Positions 1 through 6,428 of a stretch of DNA of 8,810 bases are shown piece by piece. Numbering within the stretch: the first letter of the stretch is position 1; each line of letters opens with the position of its first letter. The DNA is taken from assembly GCA_013203065.1 (NCBI GenBank), contig JABMQV010000799.1, positions 1 to 8,810 on the forward strand. Reading direction: 5' to 3'. The notes below the pieces were generated by a model. The model was not told where the DNA came from and did no database searches. It saw only the letters and a program-made list of their open reading frames with translations. The position numbers were made by a program, and so were the translations under genes. Origin of the DNA: Desulfobacteraceae bacterium (GTDB lineage Bacteria > Desulfobacterota > DSM-4660 > Desulfatiglandales > Desulfatiglandaceae).

Positions 1-165
1 GACCAAAATTGAACATTTTTCAAAGGTCTCTTGGTATTTTACTACACGACGCAACAACTTTCTATATTCAGAATCTCGCTCTTGGCAGGGCTCTTCCGCC
101 CAAATCTCGTTAGTGAAACCAAGAGAGTTTGTCTCGTCCCAGAAATACCGGAACCACCTACTCAT
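1..165 (-). CDS. Possible partial hypothetical protein, runs off left edge
   Basis: Reading the minus strand downstream of hpnA, the frame stays open from the hpnA stop codon to the window edge (75 codons). The first ATG is at 165, giving 55 visible residues that begin MSRWFRYFWDETNSLGF. The peptide looks protein-like: charged and aromatic, with few low-complexity runs. I recognise no family and see no good Shine-Dalgarno sequence before the ATG. The gene would follow hpnA by about 60 bases on the same strand, so it could be the next gene of that operon. A frame this short can be open by chance, and the opposite strand is also open here, so the call is tentative. The C-terminal part lies outside the window. 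Confidence 0.3.
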   Translation of the reverse strand, partial: MSRWFRYFWDETNSLGFTNEIWAEEPCQERDSEYRKLLRRVVKYQETFEKCSILV

Positions 166-225
166 GTCAAGCGGGAAAGGCGCGCCTTTATCTCTTTTGA
201 TGGCTCTGCAAAAGCCCCATGTTAC

Positions 226-1218
226 TCAGGTCAGATAGCGGTTCTGCCTGAACCAGTCCACGGCATCACGCAAGGCCTCTTTCACGGGGCGGGTAACATA
301 GCCCAGTTCGCGTCTTGCTTTTTCCGACGAAAAGAACATCCGTTTTCTGGCCATCCGGATACCATCCACGGTGAGGAACAGCTCGCTTCTTCGGGTCAGC
401 CGTCCCCAGGCTTCCGCCAGGTATGCAAGCGGCAGAATCAGATTGTGGGGAAGTGAAAACCTCGGCACCGGTTTTCCGGTTATGGCAGCAAGCTGGGTGA
501 GGATCTCTTTCAGTGTCATGTCACTAGCCCCGAGAATATATCGCTCCCCGATCTTGCCACGTTCAAAGGCCAGGAGGTGCCCCGTAGCCACATCGTCCAC
601 GTGGACCACATTGAGTCCCGTATCAACATAGGCTGGCATGTTGCCTGCCGCGGCCTCAAGGATCATGCGCCCTGTTGGGGTAGGTCTTATGTCTCTCGGG
701 CCTATTGGGGTGGACGGATTAACAATAACCGCGGGAAGACCTTCCTGTTTAATCATCCGGAGTACCTCGGCCTCTGCAAGGAATTTGGAACGCTTATAGT
801 GGCCGATCATGTCATCAATGGTCGCCGGAGTCGTTTCGTCGGCCGGGTTCCCGTCTTTGGTAAGCCCCAAGGTAGCCACACTACTGGTATAGACGATCCT
901 TTTCACCCCGCTCTCGGCCGCAGCGAGCATAATATTCCGGGTACCCGTCACGTTGGTACCGTACATCTCTTCCGGCTCAGGAACCCACAGGCGGTAATCC
1001 GCGGCAACATGAAATAGGCACTCGCAACCGTCAACCGCAGGGTCCAGCGAACGCCGGTCGTTTAAATCGCCGATGACAACCTCGGCACCCGTCCCCTCGA
1101 TATAGCGGCGATCACTGTTGGTCCGAACAAGGGCCCGCACTTGGTACCCTTCCCCCAGGAGTTTTCGCAAGACACCCGAGCCGACGAATCCCGATGCCCC
1201 GGTGATCAAAGCCCTCAT
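226..1218 (-). CDS. hpnA: Hopanoid-associated NAD-dependent sugar epimerase HpnA
   Basis: This is an extended short-chain dehydrogenase/reductase of 330 residues, the usual HpnA length. The N-terminus MRALITGASGFVGSG carries the Rossmann GxxGxxG motif (G7-G13). A TSS serine motif lies at 111-113 and the catalytic YxxxK at Y141-K145. HpnA proteins are encoded in hopanoid lipid gene clusters and are annotated as NAD-dependent nucleotide-sugar epimerases or dehydratases; their exact substrate is not established. The start at 1218 is chosen because GGGAGGTG lies directly upstream (complement of 1221-1228) and MRALITG is the typical family start. An in-frame ATG 12 codons earlier would place residues before the usual N-terminus. 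The hpnJ remnant on the opposite strand, starting about 110 bases away, supports a hopanoid locus. The related name could also be a generic NAD-dependent epimerase, but the full-length match to HpnA is good. Confidence 0.85.
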   Translation of the reverse strand: MRALITGASGFVGSGVLRKLLGEGYQVRALVRTNSDRRYIEGTGAEVVIGDLNDRRSLDPAVDGCECLFHVAADYRLWVPEPEEMYGTNVTGTRNIMLAAAESGVKRIVYTSSVATLGLTKDGNPADETTPATIDDMIGHYKRSKFLAEAEVLRMIKQEGLPAVIVNPSTPIGPRDIRPTPTGRMILEAAAGNMPAYVDTGLNVVHVDDVATGHLLAFERGKIGERYILGASDMTLKEILTQLAAITGKPVPRFSLPHNLILPLAYLAEAWGRLTRRSELFLTVDGIRMARKRMFFSSEKARRELGYVTRPVKEALRDAVDWFRQNRYLT

Positions 1219-1329
1219 GTCACCTCCCTGATTCCGTAAACCAGGATGTTTCAAGAATTTACTTTCCTTATGAAAAAACTGTAGTATAAAGCAATTCTTC
1301 GGTCAAGATAAACACCATTGGAGACGAGA
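1219..1329. promoter_or_regulatory. Divergent intergenic region between hpnA and hpnJ remnant
   Basis: This 111-base AT-rich gap separates two divergent reading frames, so a promoter for hpnA (and once for hpnJ) is expected here. On the minus strand a TATACT hexamer (complement of 1283-1288) could be a -10 box for hpnA, but no good -35 box stands 16-18 bases upstream of it. The nearest TTGACC is only 12 bases away. GGAGAC at 1319-1324 could be the ribosome binding site of the hpnJ remnant GTG start at 1330. Confidence 0.3.
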
Positions 1330-1628
1330 GTGGAAAGACGTGTCCTTTTTCTGAACCCTCCCTCCTATGAGGGTTTCGATGGGGGTGCCGGGAGCAGATA
1401 TCAGGCAAAGCGGGAGGTCAGGTCATTTTGTATCCCACCTGGCTCGCCCAGGCCGTAGCGCTCTGCCAAAACAGTAAACTGCTCGATGCGCCAGTGGAGG
1501 ATATGAACGTAGAGGATACGGTCGCGGCCGCCAATGGATTTGATGTTCTGATACTCTATACCAGTACGCCGGGGTTTCGCAATGATGCCGGGCTGGTAAA
1601 ACGTCTAAGACAAACGTATCCAGTAGTT
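1330..1628 (+). pseudogene. hpnJ: hpnJ remnant: N-terminal stump of hopanoid-associated radical SAM protein, frameshifted
   Basis: From a GTG at 1330, preceded by GGAGAC, the frame reads VERRVLFLNPPSYEGFDGG and then AGSRYQAKREVRSF. This is the characteristic N-terminus of HpnJ, whose B12-binding-like domain precedes the radical SAM domain. At 1426-1433 the sequence TTTTGTATCCC lacks one G compared with the expected SF-W-YPTWLAQ, so this frame ends at TAG 1456-1458. The HpnJ-like sequence continues one frame over (YPTWLAQAVALC, SKLLDAP, VEDT, LYTSTPGF) to about codon 98 (RLRQTYP near 1620). It then stops abruptly where the MBL-fold protein begins. The radical SAM CxxxCxxC core is entirely absent, so this is a truncated, non-functional gene even if the frameshift were a sequencing error. 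Assignment rests on remembered family sequence, not a search. Confidence 0.75.
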
Positions 1629-2513
1629 ATGGAAGAAAAACATTTTGGACCTGTCTGGTTTATTCCCGGCAAAAACAAAGGGAAATATCCCTTTTGCCAT
1701 TCGATCTATATTGAGCGTGCGGGTGTCTTGATTGATCCAGCTTCCGACAGGAAAAGACTCACCCAAATCCGAGAAGACCATGGGGTTGCGACGGTCTGGT
1801 TGAGCCACTGGCATGAAGACCACCTGACGCACTTGGATTTATTTGATGATAGGCCTTTTTCTCTCTCGGAGGCGGATGCGCCCCCCCTTTCCGATATTGA
1901 ACGGTTCCTGGACGCCTATGGTATGAGCGAAGAGCACGAACGCCAACACTGGAGAGTTATATTAAAAAAAGATTTCCATTTCCGGCCTCGAGAGCCATCT
2001 TCATTTTTTCGAGATGGGGAACTCATCCAGTTGGATGGTATAACGGTTGAAGTGATCAAGACCCCCGGTCATACGCCCGGCCATCTATCCTTCTGGTTTC
2101 AAGAGCCTGGTATAATTTTCATGGGCGATTACGATCTAACCAGGTTTGGACCGTGGTACGGTGATATTGATTCAAGCATCGAAGAGACCGTTCGGTCAGT
2201 GAAACGCCTGCGGGATATCCCTGCTAAGGTGTGGCTCACGGCGCACGAGACCGGGATATTTGAGGAACAACCCGGGGATCTGTGGGACCAATACCTCGGC
2301 GTTATATATGAAAGGGAAAGAAAACTACTGAAACTCCTTGAAAAACCACGGACCCTCGGGGATATCGTTGGCGCCTGGATTATCTATGGGAGGCCAAGGG
2401 AACCCAAGGCCCTCTTTGAGTTCGGTGAACGGGCGCACATGAAGAAGCACCTGGACAGGCTCATAAACAAAGGTATTGTTACAAAGGATGGGGATAGATA
2501 CCGGAAATTGTAG
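1629..2513 (+). CDS. MBL-fold metallo-hydrolase
   Basis: A 294-residue cytoplasmic metallo-beta-lactamase-fold hydrolase. The metal site is complete: HWHEDH at H60-H65, H148 in GHTPGH (second His H152), D167 in MGDYD, and H206 in TAHETG. After about residue 220 a charged, helix-rich tail resembles the winged-helix-like C-terminal domain seen in LACTB2-like MBL proteins. The substrate cannot be told from the sequence. The ATG at 1629 is preferred because MEEKHFGPVWFIPG looks like a normal family start. The open frame in fact continues upstream to 1428, but those extra 67 residues match HpnJ, not MBL proteins. No clear Shine-Dalgarno precedes 1629, so translation might instead initiate upstream and give a chimeric protein. 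The gene is followed after 58 bases by a glycosyltransferase gene on the same strand. Confidence 0.8.
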   Translation: MEEKHFGPVWFIPGKNKGKYPFCHSIYIERAGVLIDPASDRKRLTQIREDHGVATVWLSHWHEDHLTHLDLFDDRPFSLSEADAPPLSDIERFLDAYGMSEEHERQHWRVILKKDFHFRPREPSSFFRDGELIQLDGITVEVIKTPGHTPGHLSFWFQEPGIIFMGDYDLTRFGPWYGDIDSSIEETVRSVKRLRDIPAKVWLTAHETGIFEEQPGDLWDQYLGVIYERERKLLKLLEKPRTLGDIVGAWIIYGRPREPKALFEFGERAHMKKHLDRLINKGIVTKDGDRYRKL

Positions 2514-2571
2514 TGAGGATAGGATAAAATATTTTGAAGGGACAATGCATTATCAGAAAGGGGATTCGTTT

Positions 2572-3786
2572 ATGAAAACAACAATGGTCATTCCCTCTTA
2601 TTGGGCGAGGGAGAAGGCCGAGGGTGAAAAGGCTGGAGACGCGATCTATGATCACCCCACCCCTCTTGACGAAGAAGGGACCCTCGGAAGGGCGCTCGAA
2701 AGCTTTGACATCCTCAAGGAAAAGGACTTTGAGCTTGTGATTATTGCCGCGGCCAATGCTGAAGATATCGAGGAAAGGGTTGAGGAAAAGGTCTCTCACA
2801 TCATCTCATCGGGTCCTTCCCATGTGAGAACCCTCCTCTTCAGCCACTCTCATCTGAGACGGATCCATAAGGTGATGACGGAGTCGGGTGGGGAAAAATT
2901 TGCCAATCTCTTGAAACTTCGTGGATATTCAAACATCCGAAATCTCTGCCTGTTCCTGCCCCACCTCCTCTCGTCAGACGCTGCCGTTCTCATTGACGAC
3001 GATGAGGTCTTTGAAGATCCGGCCTTTATGGGCAAGGCGCGTGAATTCATAGGCAAAAACTTGGACACCGGGTTTGTCGGTGCCGTGGCGGGGTACTATC
3101 TTCAGCCCGACGGCGACTGGCATGTAAGACGTGACAAGGAACCGTGGATGGAGCATTGGGACAAACTGGAGAGGATGAATGAGGCCTTTGAGAAGATAAT
3201 CGGTAGCGGCCCAAGGCTCAAGGGAACTCCTTTCGTTTTTGGGGGGAATATGGTCGTCCATCGGGAGGTCTTCACCCGTATCCCCTTCGACCCGATTGTG
3301 ACAAGGGGGGAAGACATCGATTTCCTGATAAATATAAAGATGTTCGGATACAAATTCTTCCTGGATAACACCCTCGCTATCAAGCACCTGCCACCATCCA
3401 AGCCTCACCCTGTCTGGAAGCAGCTTCGCGAAGACATTTACAGATTTGTCCGTGAGAGGGCAAAGCTAAGGGATCAGGAACCTCGGAAGGATATGGTCCC
3501 CGTCTCAGTGGAAGAACTTGAACCCTACCCCGGGGCGTTCCTGGGTGACGATCTGGAAGATAAGATAGAGAGAGCGTGCGGGATTCTTGCGGATTACTAC
3601 CGTGCCCAAGGGAGTGGCGTTGACGCCGATGAGACCCTCAAAAATATCGAAATTGCAAAGGGCCCGGCAGTTCCTGAAAAGAATGTCTTCCTCGAGTTTC
3701 TCAACATGAAGGGCTTGTGGGAGGAAATGATGGGTTTTACCGCTCGGGAAGATATAAGGGCGGGATTGAGATCCCTCTTTGCCTGA
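2572..3786 (+). CDS. GT-A fold (family 2-like) glycosyltransferase
   Basis: A 404-residue soluble protein without a signal peptide or membrane segments. It opens with a GT-A-like first strand (TTMVIPSYW) and has a triple-aspartate metal/nucleotide-sugar motif in LIDDDEVF (D142-D144). Further on come GGNMVVHREVF (G224 onward) and TRGEDIDFL (E247, D248), typical of acceptor or catalytic segments in GT2-like and GT78/GT81-like enzymes. The predicted role is transfer of a sugar from a nucleotide-sugar donor; acceptor and donor are unknown. The ATG at 2572 is chosen because AAAGGGGA (2557-2564) stands 7 bases upstream. An ATG at 2476 in the same frame would overlap the preceding MBL gene and add residues that look non-coding. 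The C-terminal 130 residues are helical and charged and not assignable. The next gene, also a glycosyltransferase, follows after 92 bases. Confidence 0.75.
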   Translation: MKTTMVIPSYWAREKAEGEKAGDAIYDHPTPLDEEGTLGRALESFDILKEKDFELVIIAAANAEDIEERVEEKVSHIISSGPSHVRTLLFSHSHLRRIHKVMTESGGEKFANLLKLRGYSNIRNLCLFLPHLLSSDAAVLIDDDEVFEDPAFMGKAREFIGKNLDTGFVGAVAGYYLQPDGDWHVRRDKEPWMEHWDKLERMNEAFEKIIGSGPRLKGTPFVFGGNMVVHREVFTRIPFDPIVTRGEDIDFLINIKMFGYKFFLDNTLAIKHLPPSKPHPVWKQLREDIYRFVRERAKLRDQEPRKDMVPVSVEELEPYPGAFLGDDLEDKIERACGILADYYRAQGSGVDADETLKNIEIAKGPAVPEKNVFLEFLNMKGLWEEMMGFTAREDIRAGLRSLFA

Positions 3787-3878
3787 CCCTAAACCTTTTT
3801 GTTGCCTAATACTACCCGCAACCCGGAATTTGTGGGCCGATCACAAGACATCACACTGAAGTGAAAGGAGAAAAGGAT

Positions 3879-5090
3879 TTGAACTTACTCTTCATACCCA
3901 AAGTCTTCCCCAGGGCCAGTGTCATTGGAGGTCCCATTCTCATTCATCACAGGATCAAGAACCTTTCCAAAATGGGGCATCAAATTACGGTCCTGGCACC
4001 TGCCGCCTCAGATGAGGACATCGAGGATAAGAGCCTTGAGCCTTACTGCGAAGAGATCATCCTTATTGATTGTCCCAAGGGGAGAACCTCCCAAGAAATC
4101 AGGGAACTCTCAGCCAAACTGGGGCGCCCCTCCTTCTTTCTTTCGGGTGATGGTGGATATGACCCGAACCTGGATGAGACCTTCAGGTCTCTCCTTCAAA
4201 GATACTCCTATGACGCCATAATCGCCGAATACTCGATGATGGGTCAATATCTTGAGGGGGCAAAGGAAATCATTCCCCGGCGTACCATGACGATTATTTC
4301 GGTTCATGAGTGTTACACACAGGCCTTCCGACAGCGGGCGAGCAAAGGGGAACCCATAGCGGAAGAGACAATTGAAGCGCTATTCCAATATGAGTTCCAG
4401 ATGTACCGTTCGGTCGACCATATCCTATCCCTTACGCGGGAGGATATGGAGATCCTCCTTCGCCTTGAACCACGGCTCAGAGGAAAGACGGCCGTCGTCC
4501 CCCATGGTGTGGATACTGAATTCTACACCCCCCCTCCTGAAAAGTCCTGGGAAACAAAAAACATCCTCTTCCTTGGAAATTTCCGGCATCCCCCCAATGT
4601 CGACGCGGTCCAGAACTTTATGACCCACTGCTGGGGAATGATATCAACCCAGGTTCCGGACGCCATATTCCATGCCATTGGATTCTCGCCCCCACCTGAA
4701 CTTCTTTCCCTCAGGAGCGATCACGTTATCGTTAGGGAGGGAGGAGCGCACGCCGATGTGAGGCAAACCTACTGGGATAGCGACCTCTTTGTGGCCCCTA
4801 TCGAGCTGGGCGGAGGATTCCGGGGAAAGATGCTGGAAGCCTTGGCTTGCGGGCTTGCCATTGTCTCAACCAGCCTTGCGGCATTCGGCATTGAACCCGT
4901 AAACGGAAAAGAGATGTTTGTGACAGACAATTATGAACAGTTCACCCAATATACCATACGGCTCCTAACGGATGTCCGGCTCAGAAAGGCCATGAGTGAC
5001 AAGGCTCGGGCCCTTGGCGAACGCTTCGACCACAAAAACGCAGCAAAAAAGCTCAATGAGACCATAGAGGCCTATCATAGGCAGGAATAG
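3879..5090 (+). CDS. GT4-type glycosyltransferase (GT-B fold)
   Basis: A 403-residue GT-B glycosyltransferase resembling family 4. The N-terminal half begins MNLLFIPKVFPRASVIGGP, with the glycine loop and the HHRIKNLSKMGHQITVLAP segment usual for these enzymes. The C-terminal donor-binding half has PHGVDTEFY, a LFLGNF strand and ELGGGFRGKMLEALACG (E309, K317, E320), corresponding to the GT4 EX7E region that holds the nucleotide-sugar phosphates. The start is taken as TTG 3879, 8 bases after AAAGGAG (3864-3870). A GTG at 3861 is in frame, but it lies upstream of that ribosome binding site. It probably acts at the cytoplasmic face on a glycan or lipid-linked acceptor together with the preceding glycosyltransferase. 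The actual product is unknown. Confidence 0.8.
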   Translation: MNLLFIPKVFPRASVIGGPILIHHRIKNLSKMGHQITVLAPAASDEDIEDKSLEPYCEEIILIDCPKGRTSQEIRELSAKLGRPSFFLSGDGGYDPNLDETFRSLLQRYSYDAIIAEYSMMGQYLEGAKEIIPRRTMTIISVHECYTQAFRQRASKGEPIAEETIEALFQYEFQMYRSVDHILSLTREDMEILLRLEPRLRGKTAVVPHGVDTEFYTPPPEKSWETKNILFLGNFRHPPNVDAVQNFMTHCWGMISTQVPDAIFHAIGFSPPPELLSLRSDHVIVREGGAHADVRQTYWDSDLFVAPIELGGGFRGKMLEALACGLAIVSTSLAAFGIEPVNGKEMFVTDNYEQFTQYTIRLLTDVRLRKAMSDKARALGERFDHKNAAKKLNETIEAYHRQE

Positions 5091-5406
5091 TGCGATTTCC
5101 TGGGCATCCAAGACCAATTTGTTCAGTTTTTTCTTGACCAAACAAGGATTCACAGGGTAGAAGTCTATTTTAGGAAAAAATAGTTGGTCCCACGTAGTGA
5201 GGATAATGCTGGTTACCATCACTCAGAGACTTCACTCAACCCGCCCCGCCCGTAGGGGCAGCTCTCGGTCATCACATGCGGTTTTCGCAACTTATATCGT
5301 CAATATTTCAGCAATTTTAATTGGTTACAGAAGCACCGGTACCTTTCTTAGGTTACATTGAAGAAGAATGTTCATCAATAATTTCGAGAAAAGGAGGTAA
5401 AAAGAA
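5091..5406. other. Intergenic region without recognised gene
   Basis: No convincing coding frame is seen on either strand in these 316 bases. Contents: two GACCAA copies (5112-5117 and 5137-5142) with an inverted TTGGTC at 5183-5188; a GC-rich stem GCCCC/GGGGC (5243-5247 and 5255-5259); a small TGCG/CGCA hairpin (5277-5289); and a 7-base direct repeat GGTTACA (5323-5329 and 5351-5357) with 28-base spacing. The GC-rich stretch stands out from the AT-rich DNA on both sides. A promoter for the small lipoprotein gene should lie in the AT-rich right half, but no clear -35/-10 pair was found. Confidence 0.5.
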
Positions 5407-5631
5407 ATGAAAAGGTTTTTCTTGCTTCTCTTGATCGGCCTGTTCTTGTCCGGGTGTGGTGCAGCGGCAAAGGAATCTGGATTTTGGGAGCACGATACTA
5501 TGTATAAGAATTGGGCTCACCTCGGATACAGTTGGTACGGGTACAAGACCCCCACAGTAAAAACAGGAAAGGAATCCATCGAACAAAAGTGGTGGGGCAT
5601 ACCAGAACCTGGTCCCGCCATAGAAGAATAA
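5407..5631 (+). CDS. Small tryptophan-rich lipoprotein, function unknown
   Basis: A 74-residue precursor with a lysine/arginine start, a hydrophobic stretch (FFLLLLIGLFL) and a lipobox LSGC with the lipidated cysteine at position 17. After processing by signal peptidase II a mature peptide of 58 residues remains. The residue after Cys is Gly, not Asp, so outer membrane localisation would be expected if the usual enterobacterial sorting rule applies here. The mature part is rich in aromatic residues (ESGFWEHDTMYKNWAHLGYSW, then KWWGIPEPGP) and has no known catalytic motif. AAGGAGGT (5391-5398) stands 8 bases before the ATG, an excellent ribosome binding site that suggests high expression. I do not recognise the family. 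It appears to be a single-gene unit between long non-coding stretches. Confidence 0.75.
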   Translation: MKRFFLLLLIGLFLSGCGAAAKESGFWEHDTMYKNWAHLGYSWYGYKTPTVKTGKESIEQKWWGIPEPGPAIEE

Positions 5632-5885
5632 CACATCTGGAAAAGCGTGCATGAGAGTCTCCAAATGTGGAGATTTGGATAAACCACACTGACTGGCTTA
5701 TTGAACTTTGATAATCTTTCCGTAAGGGCGTCACGGCCTGGTTTCCCACCTTTTGGGGTACGATGATACTGATATCATCCAGTAATCATGAAAGGTATAG
5801 GCCTTTGGTTTGTTGGGTGACTTACCCAAGGAGTAATCGTAAGGGCAATTTTTGACTAACCACCTAGGCGAAAGGAGGAAAGCAC
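5632..5885 (+). promoter_or_regulatory. Promoter/leader region of the HU gene with several hairpins
   Basis: Besides the hairpins at 5658-5678, this 254-base stretch holds a perfect 7-bp stem GATGATA/TATCATC with loop CTGA (5762-5779), an AAAGG/CCTTT stem (5791-5806) and a TTGGGT/ACCCAA stem (5813-5829). The 9-mer CGTAAGGGC occurs twice (5721-5729 and 5838-5846). TGATAAT at 5709-5715 could be an extended -10 box, with a weak CTGACT 15 bases earlier. If transcription starts about 5722, the HU mRNA would carry a structured leader of some 160 bases. I could not match it to a known riboswitch class. AAAGGAGG at 5871-5878 is the HU ribosome binding site. Confidence 0.35.
5658..5678 (+). terminator. 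Overlapping alternative hairpins after the lipoprotein gene
   Basis: Two perfect 6-bp stems share bases: TCTCCA/TGGAGA (5658-5663 with 5668-5673, loop AATG) and CCAAAT/ATTTGG (5661-5666 with 5673-5678). Only one can form at a time. They lie 27 bases after the lipoprotein stop. There is no run of U after them, so intrinsic termination is uncertain; an mRNA 3' end or regulatory element is possible. Confidence 0.35.
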
Positions 5886-6152
5886 ATGAACAAGGGAGAT
5901 TTAGTCAAGGAAGTGGCCAAGGTCCTTTGTACCAAGAAGGAGGCTCGGGCAGCAGTGGATTGTGTTCTTGCAAGCATTACCAAGGCATTAAAAAAGAAGG
6001 ACACGGTGACACTTATCGGTTTCGGGACCTTTAAAGTGGAAAAACGAAAGGCCCGAAAAGGCAGGAATCCGCAGACCGGTGAAGTGATAAAGATCAAGGC
6101 CAAGAGGGTCCCCAAGTTTGTGGCTGGGAAGGCCTTGAAGGACGCCGTGTAA
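5886..6152 (+). CDS. HU-family DNA-binding protein
   Basis: An 88-residue HU/IHF-type nucleoid protein, close to the usual 90 residues. The N-terminal helices (MNKGDLVKEVAKVL) form the dimer body. The signature GFGTFKVEKRKARKGRNPQTG (from G45) covers the beta strands and the DNA-inserting arm with the RNPQTGE turn. The end PKFVAGKALKDAV is the conserved closing strand and helix. The protein would bind and bend chromosomal DNA without strict sequence preference as a dimer. HU rather than IHF is favoured by overall sequence, but single HU paralogues cannot be named (hupA/hupB) from this alone. The start ATG is 7 bases from AAAGGAGG. A long structured leader precedes it and a strong hairpin terminator follows 23 bases after the stop, so it is probably transcribed alone. 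Confidence 0.92.
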   Translation: MNKGDLVKEVAKVLCTKKEARAAVDCVLASITKALKKKDTVTLIGFGTFKVEKRKARKGRNPQTGEVIKIKAKRVPKFVAGKALKDAV

Positions 6153-6175
6153 GGCCTCAAACGAGATCTTTTTAT

Positions 6176-6220
6176 GGCCCTCACCGGGAGTAGGTTATCC
6201 TGGTGGGGGCCGTCTTATCT
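6176..6220 (+). terminator. Strong hairpin terminator after HU gene
   Basis: A 14-bp GC-rich stem (6176-6189 with 6198-6211) with two G-U pairs encloses the 8-base loop GTAGGTTA. It is followed by GTCTTATCTT, a moderate T-rich tail. Position 23 bases after the HU stop fits an intrinsic terminator. Confidence 0.8.
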
Positions 6221-6242
6221 TCAAATCACCCGCCCCCTGTAG

Positions 6243-6428
6243 CCCGCTACAACCCGCCTTGTTGAGGTCTTCAAGCATTACGATGGCGGTCGTTCATACG
6301 CCCTTAAGGGTTTTACCCCCTTAGATGTGGCCCGCGCCCCGGCGGCGGAGCCGGTTTACCTCCTCATGGATGAACCCTTTTGCACCCTGCACGTGTCGGC
6401 GCGACATGTCCTCCACAAGCGCTGCTAG
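6243..6428 (+). pseudogene. Relic of an ABC transporter ATPase with internal deletion
   Basis: In one frame between TAG 6240 and TAG 6426, the residues LVEVFKHYDGGRSYALKGFT (from 6258) resemble the first strands of an ABC ATPase (compare EV..l.k.Y....ALkgv). The same frame then jumps straight to DVARAPAAEPVYLLMDEPF (6324-6380), which matches the end of the signature helix and the Walker B motif (VALARALA.P..LLMDEPF.AL). It ends with HVSARHVLHKRC and a stop. Walker A, the Q-loop and LSGGQ are missing, no start codon is evident, and CTLH replaces the usual SALD D-loop. The simplest reading is a gene that lost its middle (about 130 codons in a normal protein) and its 3' end. The motif style resembles nitrate/sulfonate/molybdate-type importer ATPases. 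No partner transporter genes are seen nearby. Confidence 0.55.

Noticed and set aside
31..1017. Plus-strand open frames at 31-456, 371-631 and 577-1017
   Set aside because: They are antisense to hpnA, which has clear family motifs and a ribosome binding site; their products resemble no family.
1426..1433. Programmed frameshift in hpnJ
   Set aside because: The catalytic radical SAM domain is absent downstream, so a programmed shift would produce no functional HpnJ; decay or error is simpler.
1428..2513. Single 361-residue MBL protein starting at TTG 1428
   Set aside because: The first 67 residues match HpnJ and not MBL proteins; the MBL domain starts naturally at 1629.
2974..3408. Minus-strand open frames of 99 and 144 codons opposite the first glycosyltransferase
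   Set aside because: Shadows of a strongly supported gene; no motifs and no ribosome binding site.
2511..5204. 12-base match GTAGTGAGGATA at 2511-2522 and 5193-5204
   Set aside because: A single short match with no extension or symmetry; likely chance.
5200..5295. Group II intron end or insertion sequence terminus
   Set aside because: The conserved domain V sequence, a reverse transcriptase or transposase, and terminal inverted repeats are all missing.
5716..5830. Cyclic di-GMP or fluoride riboswitch before the HU gene
   Set aside because: The conserved core sequences that I know for these classes are not present; only generic hairpins are seen.
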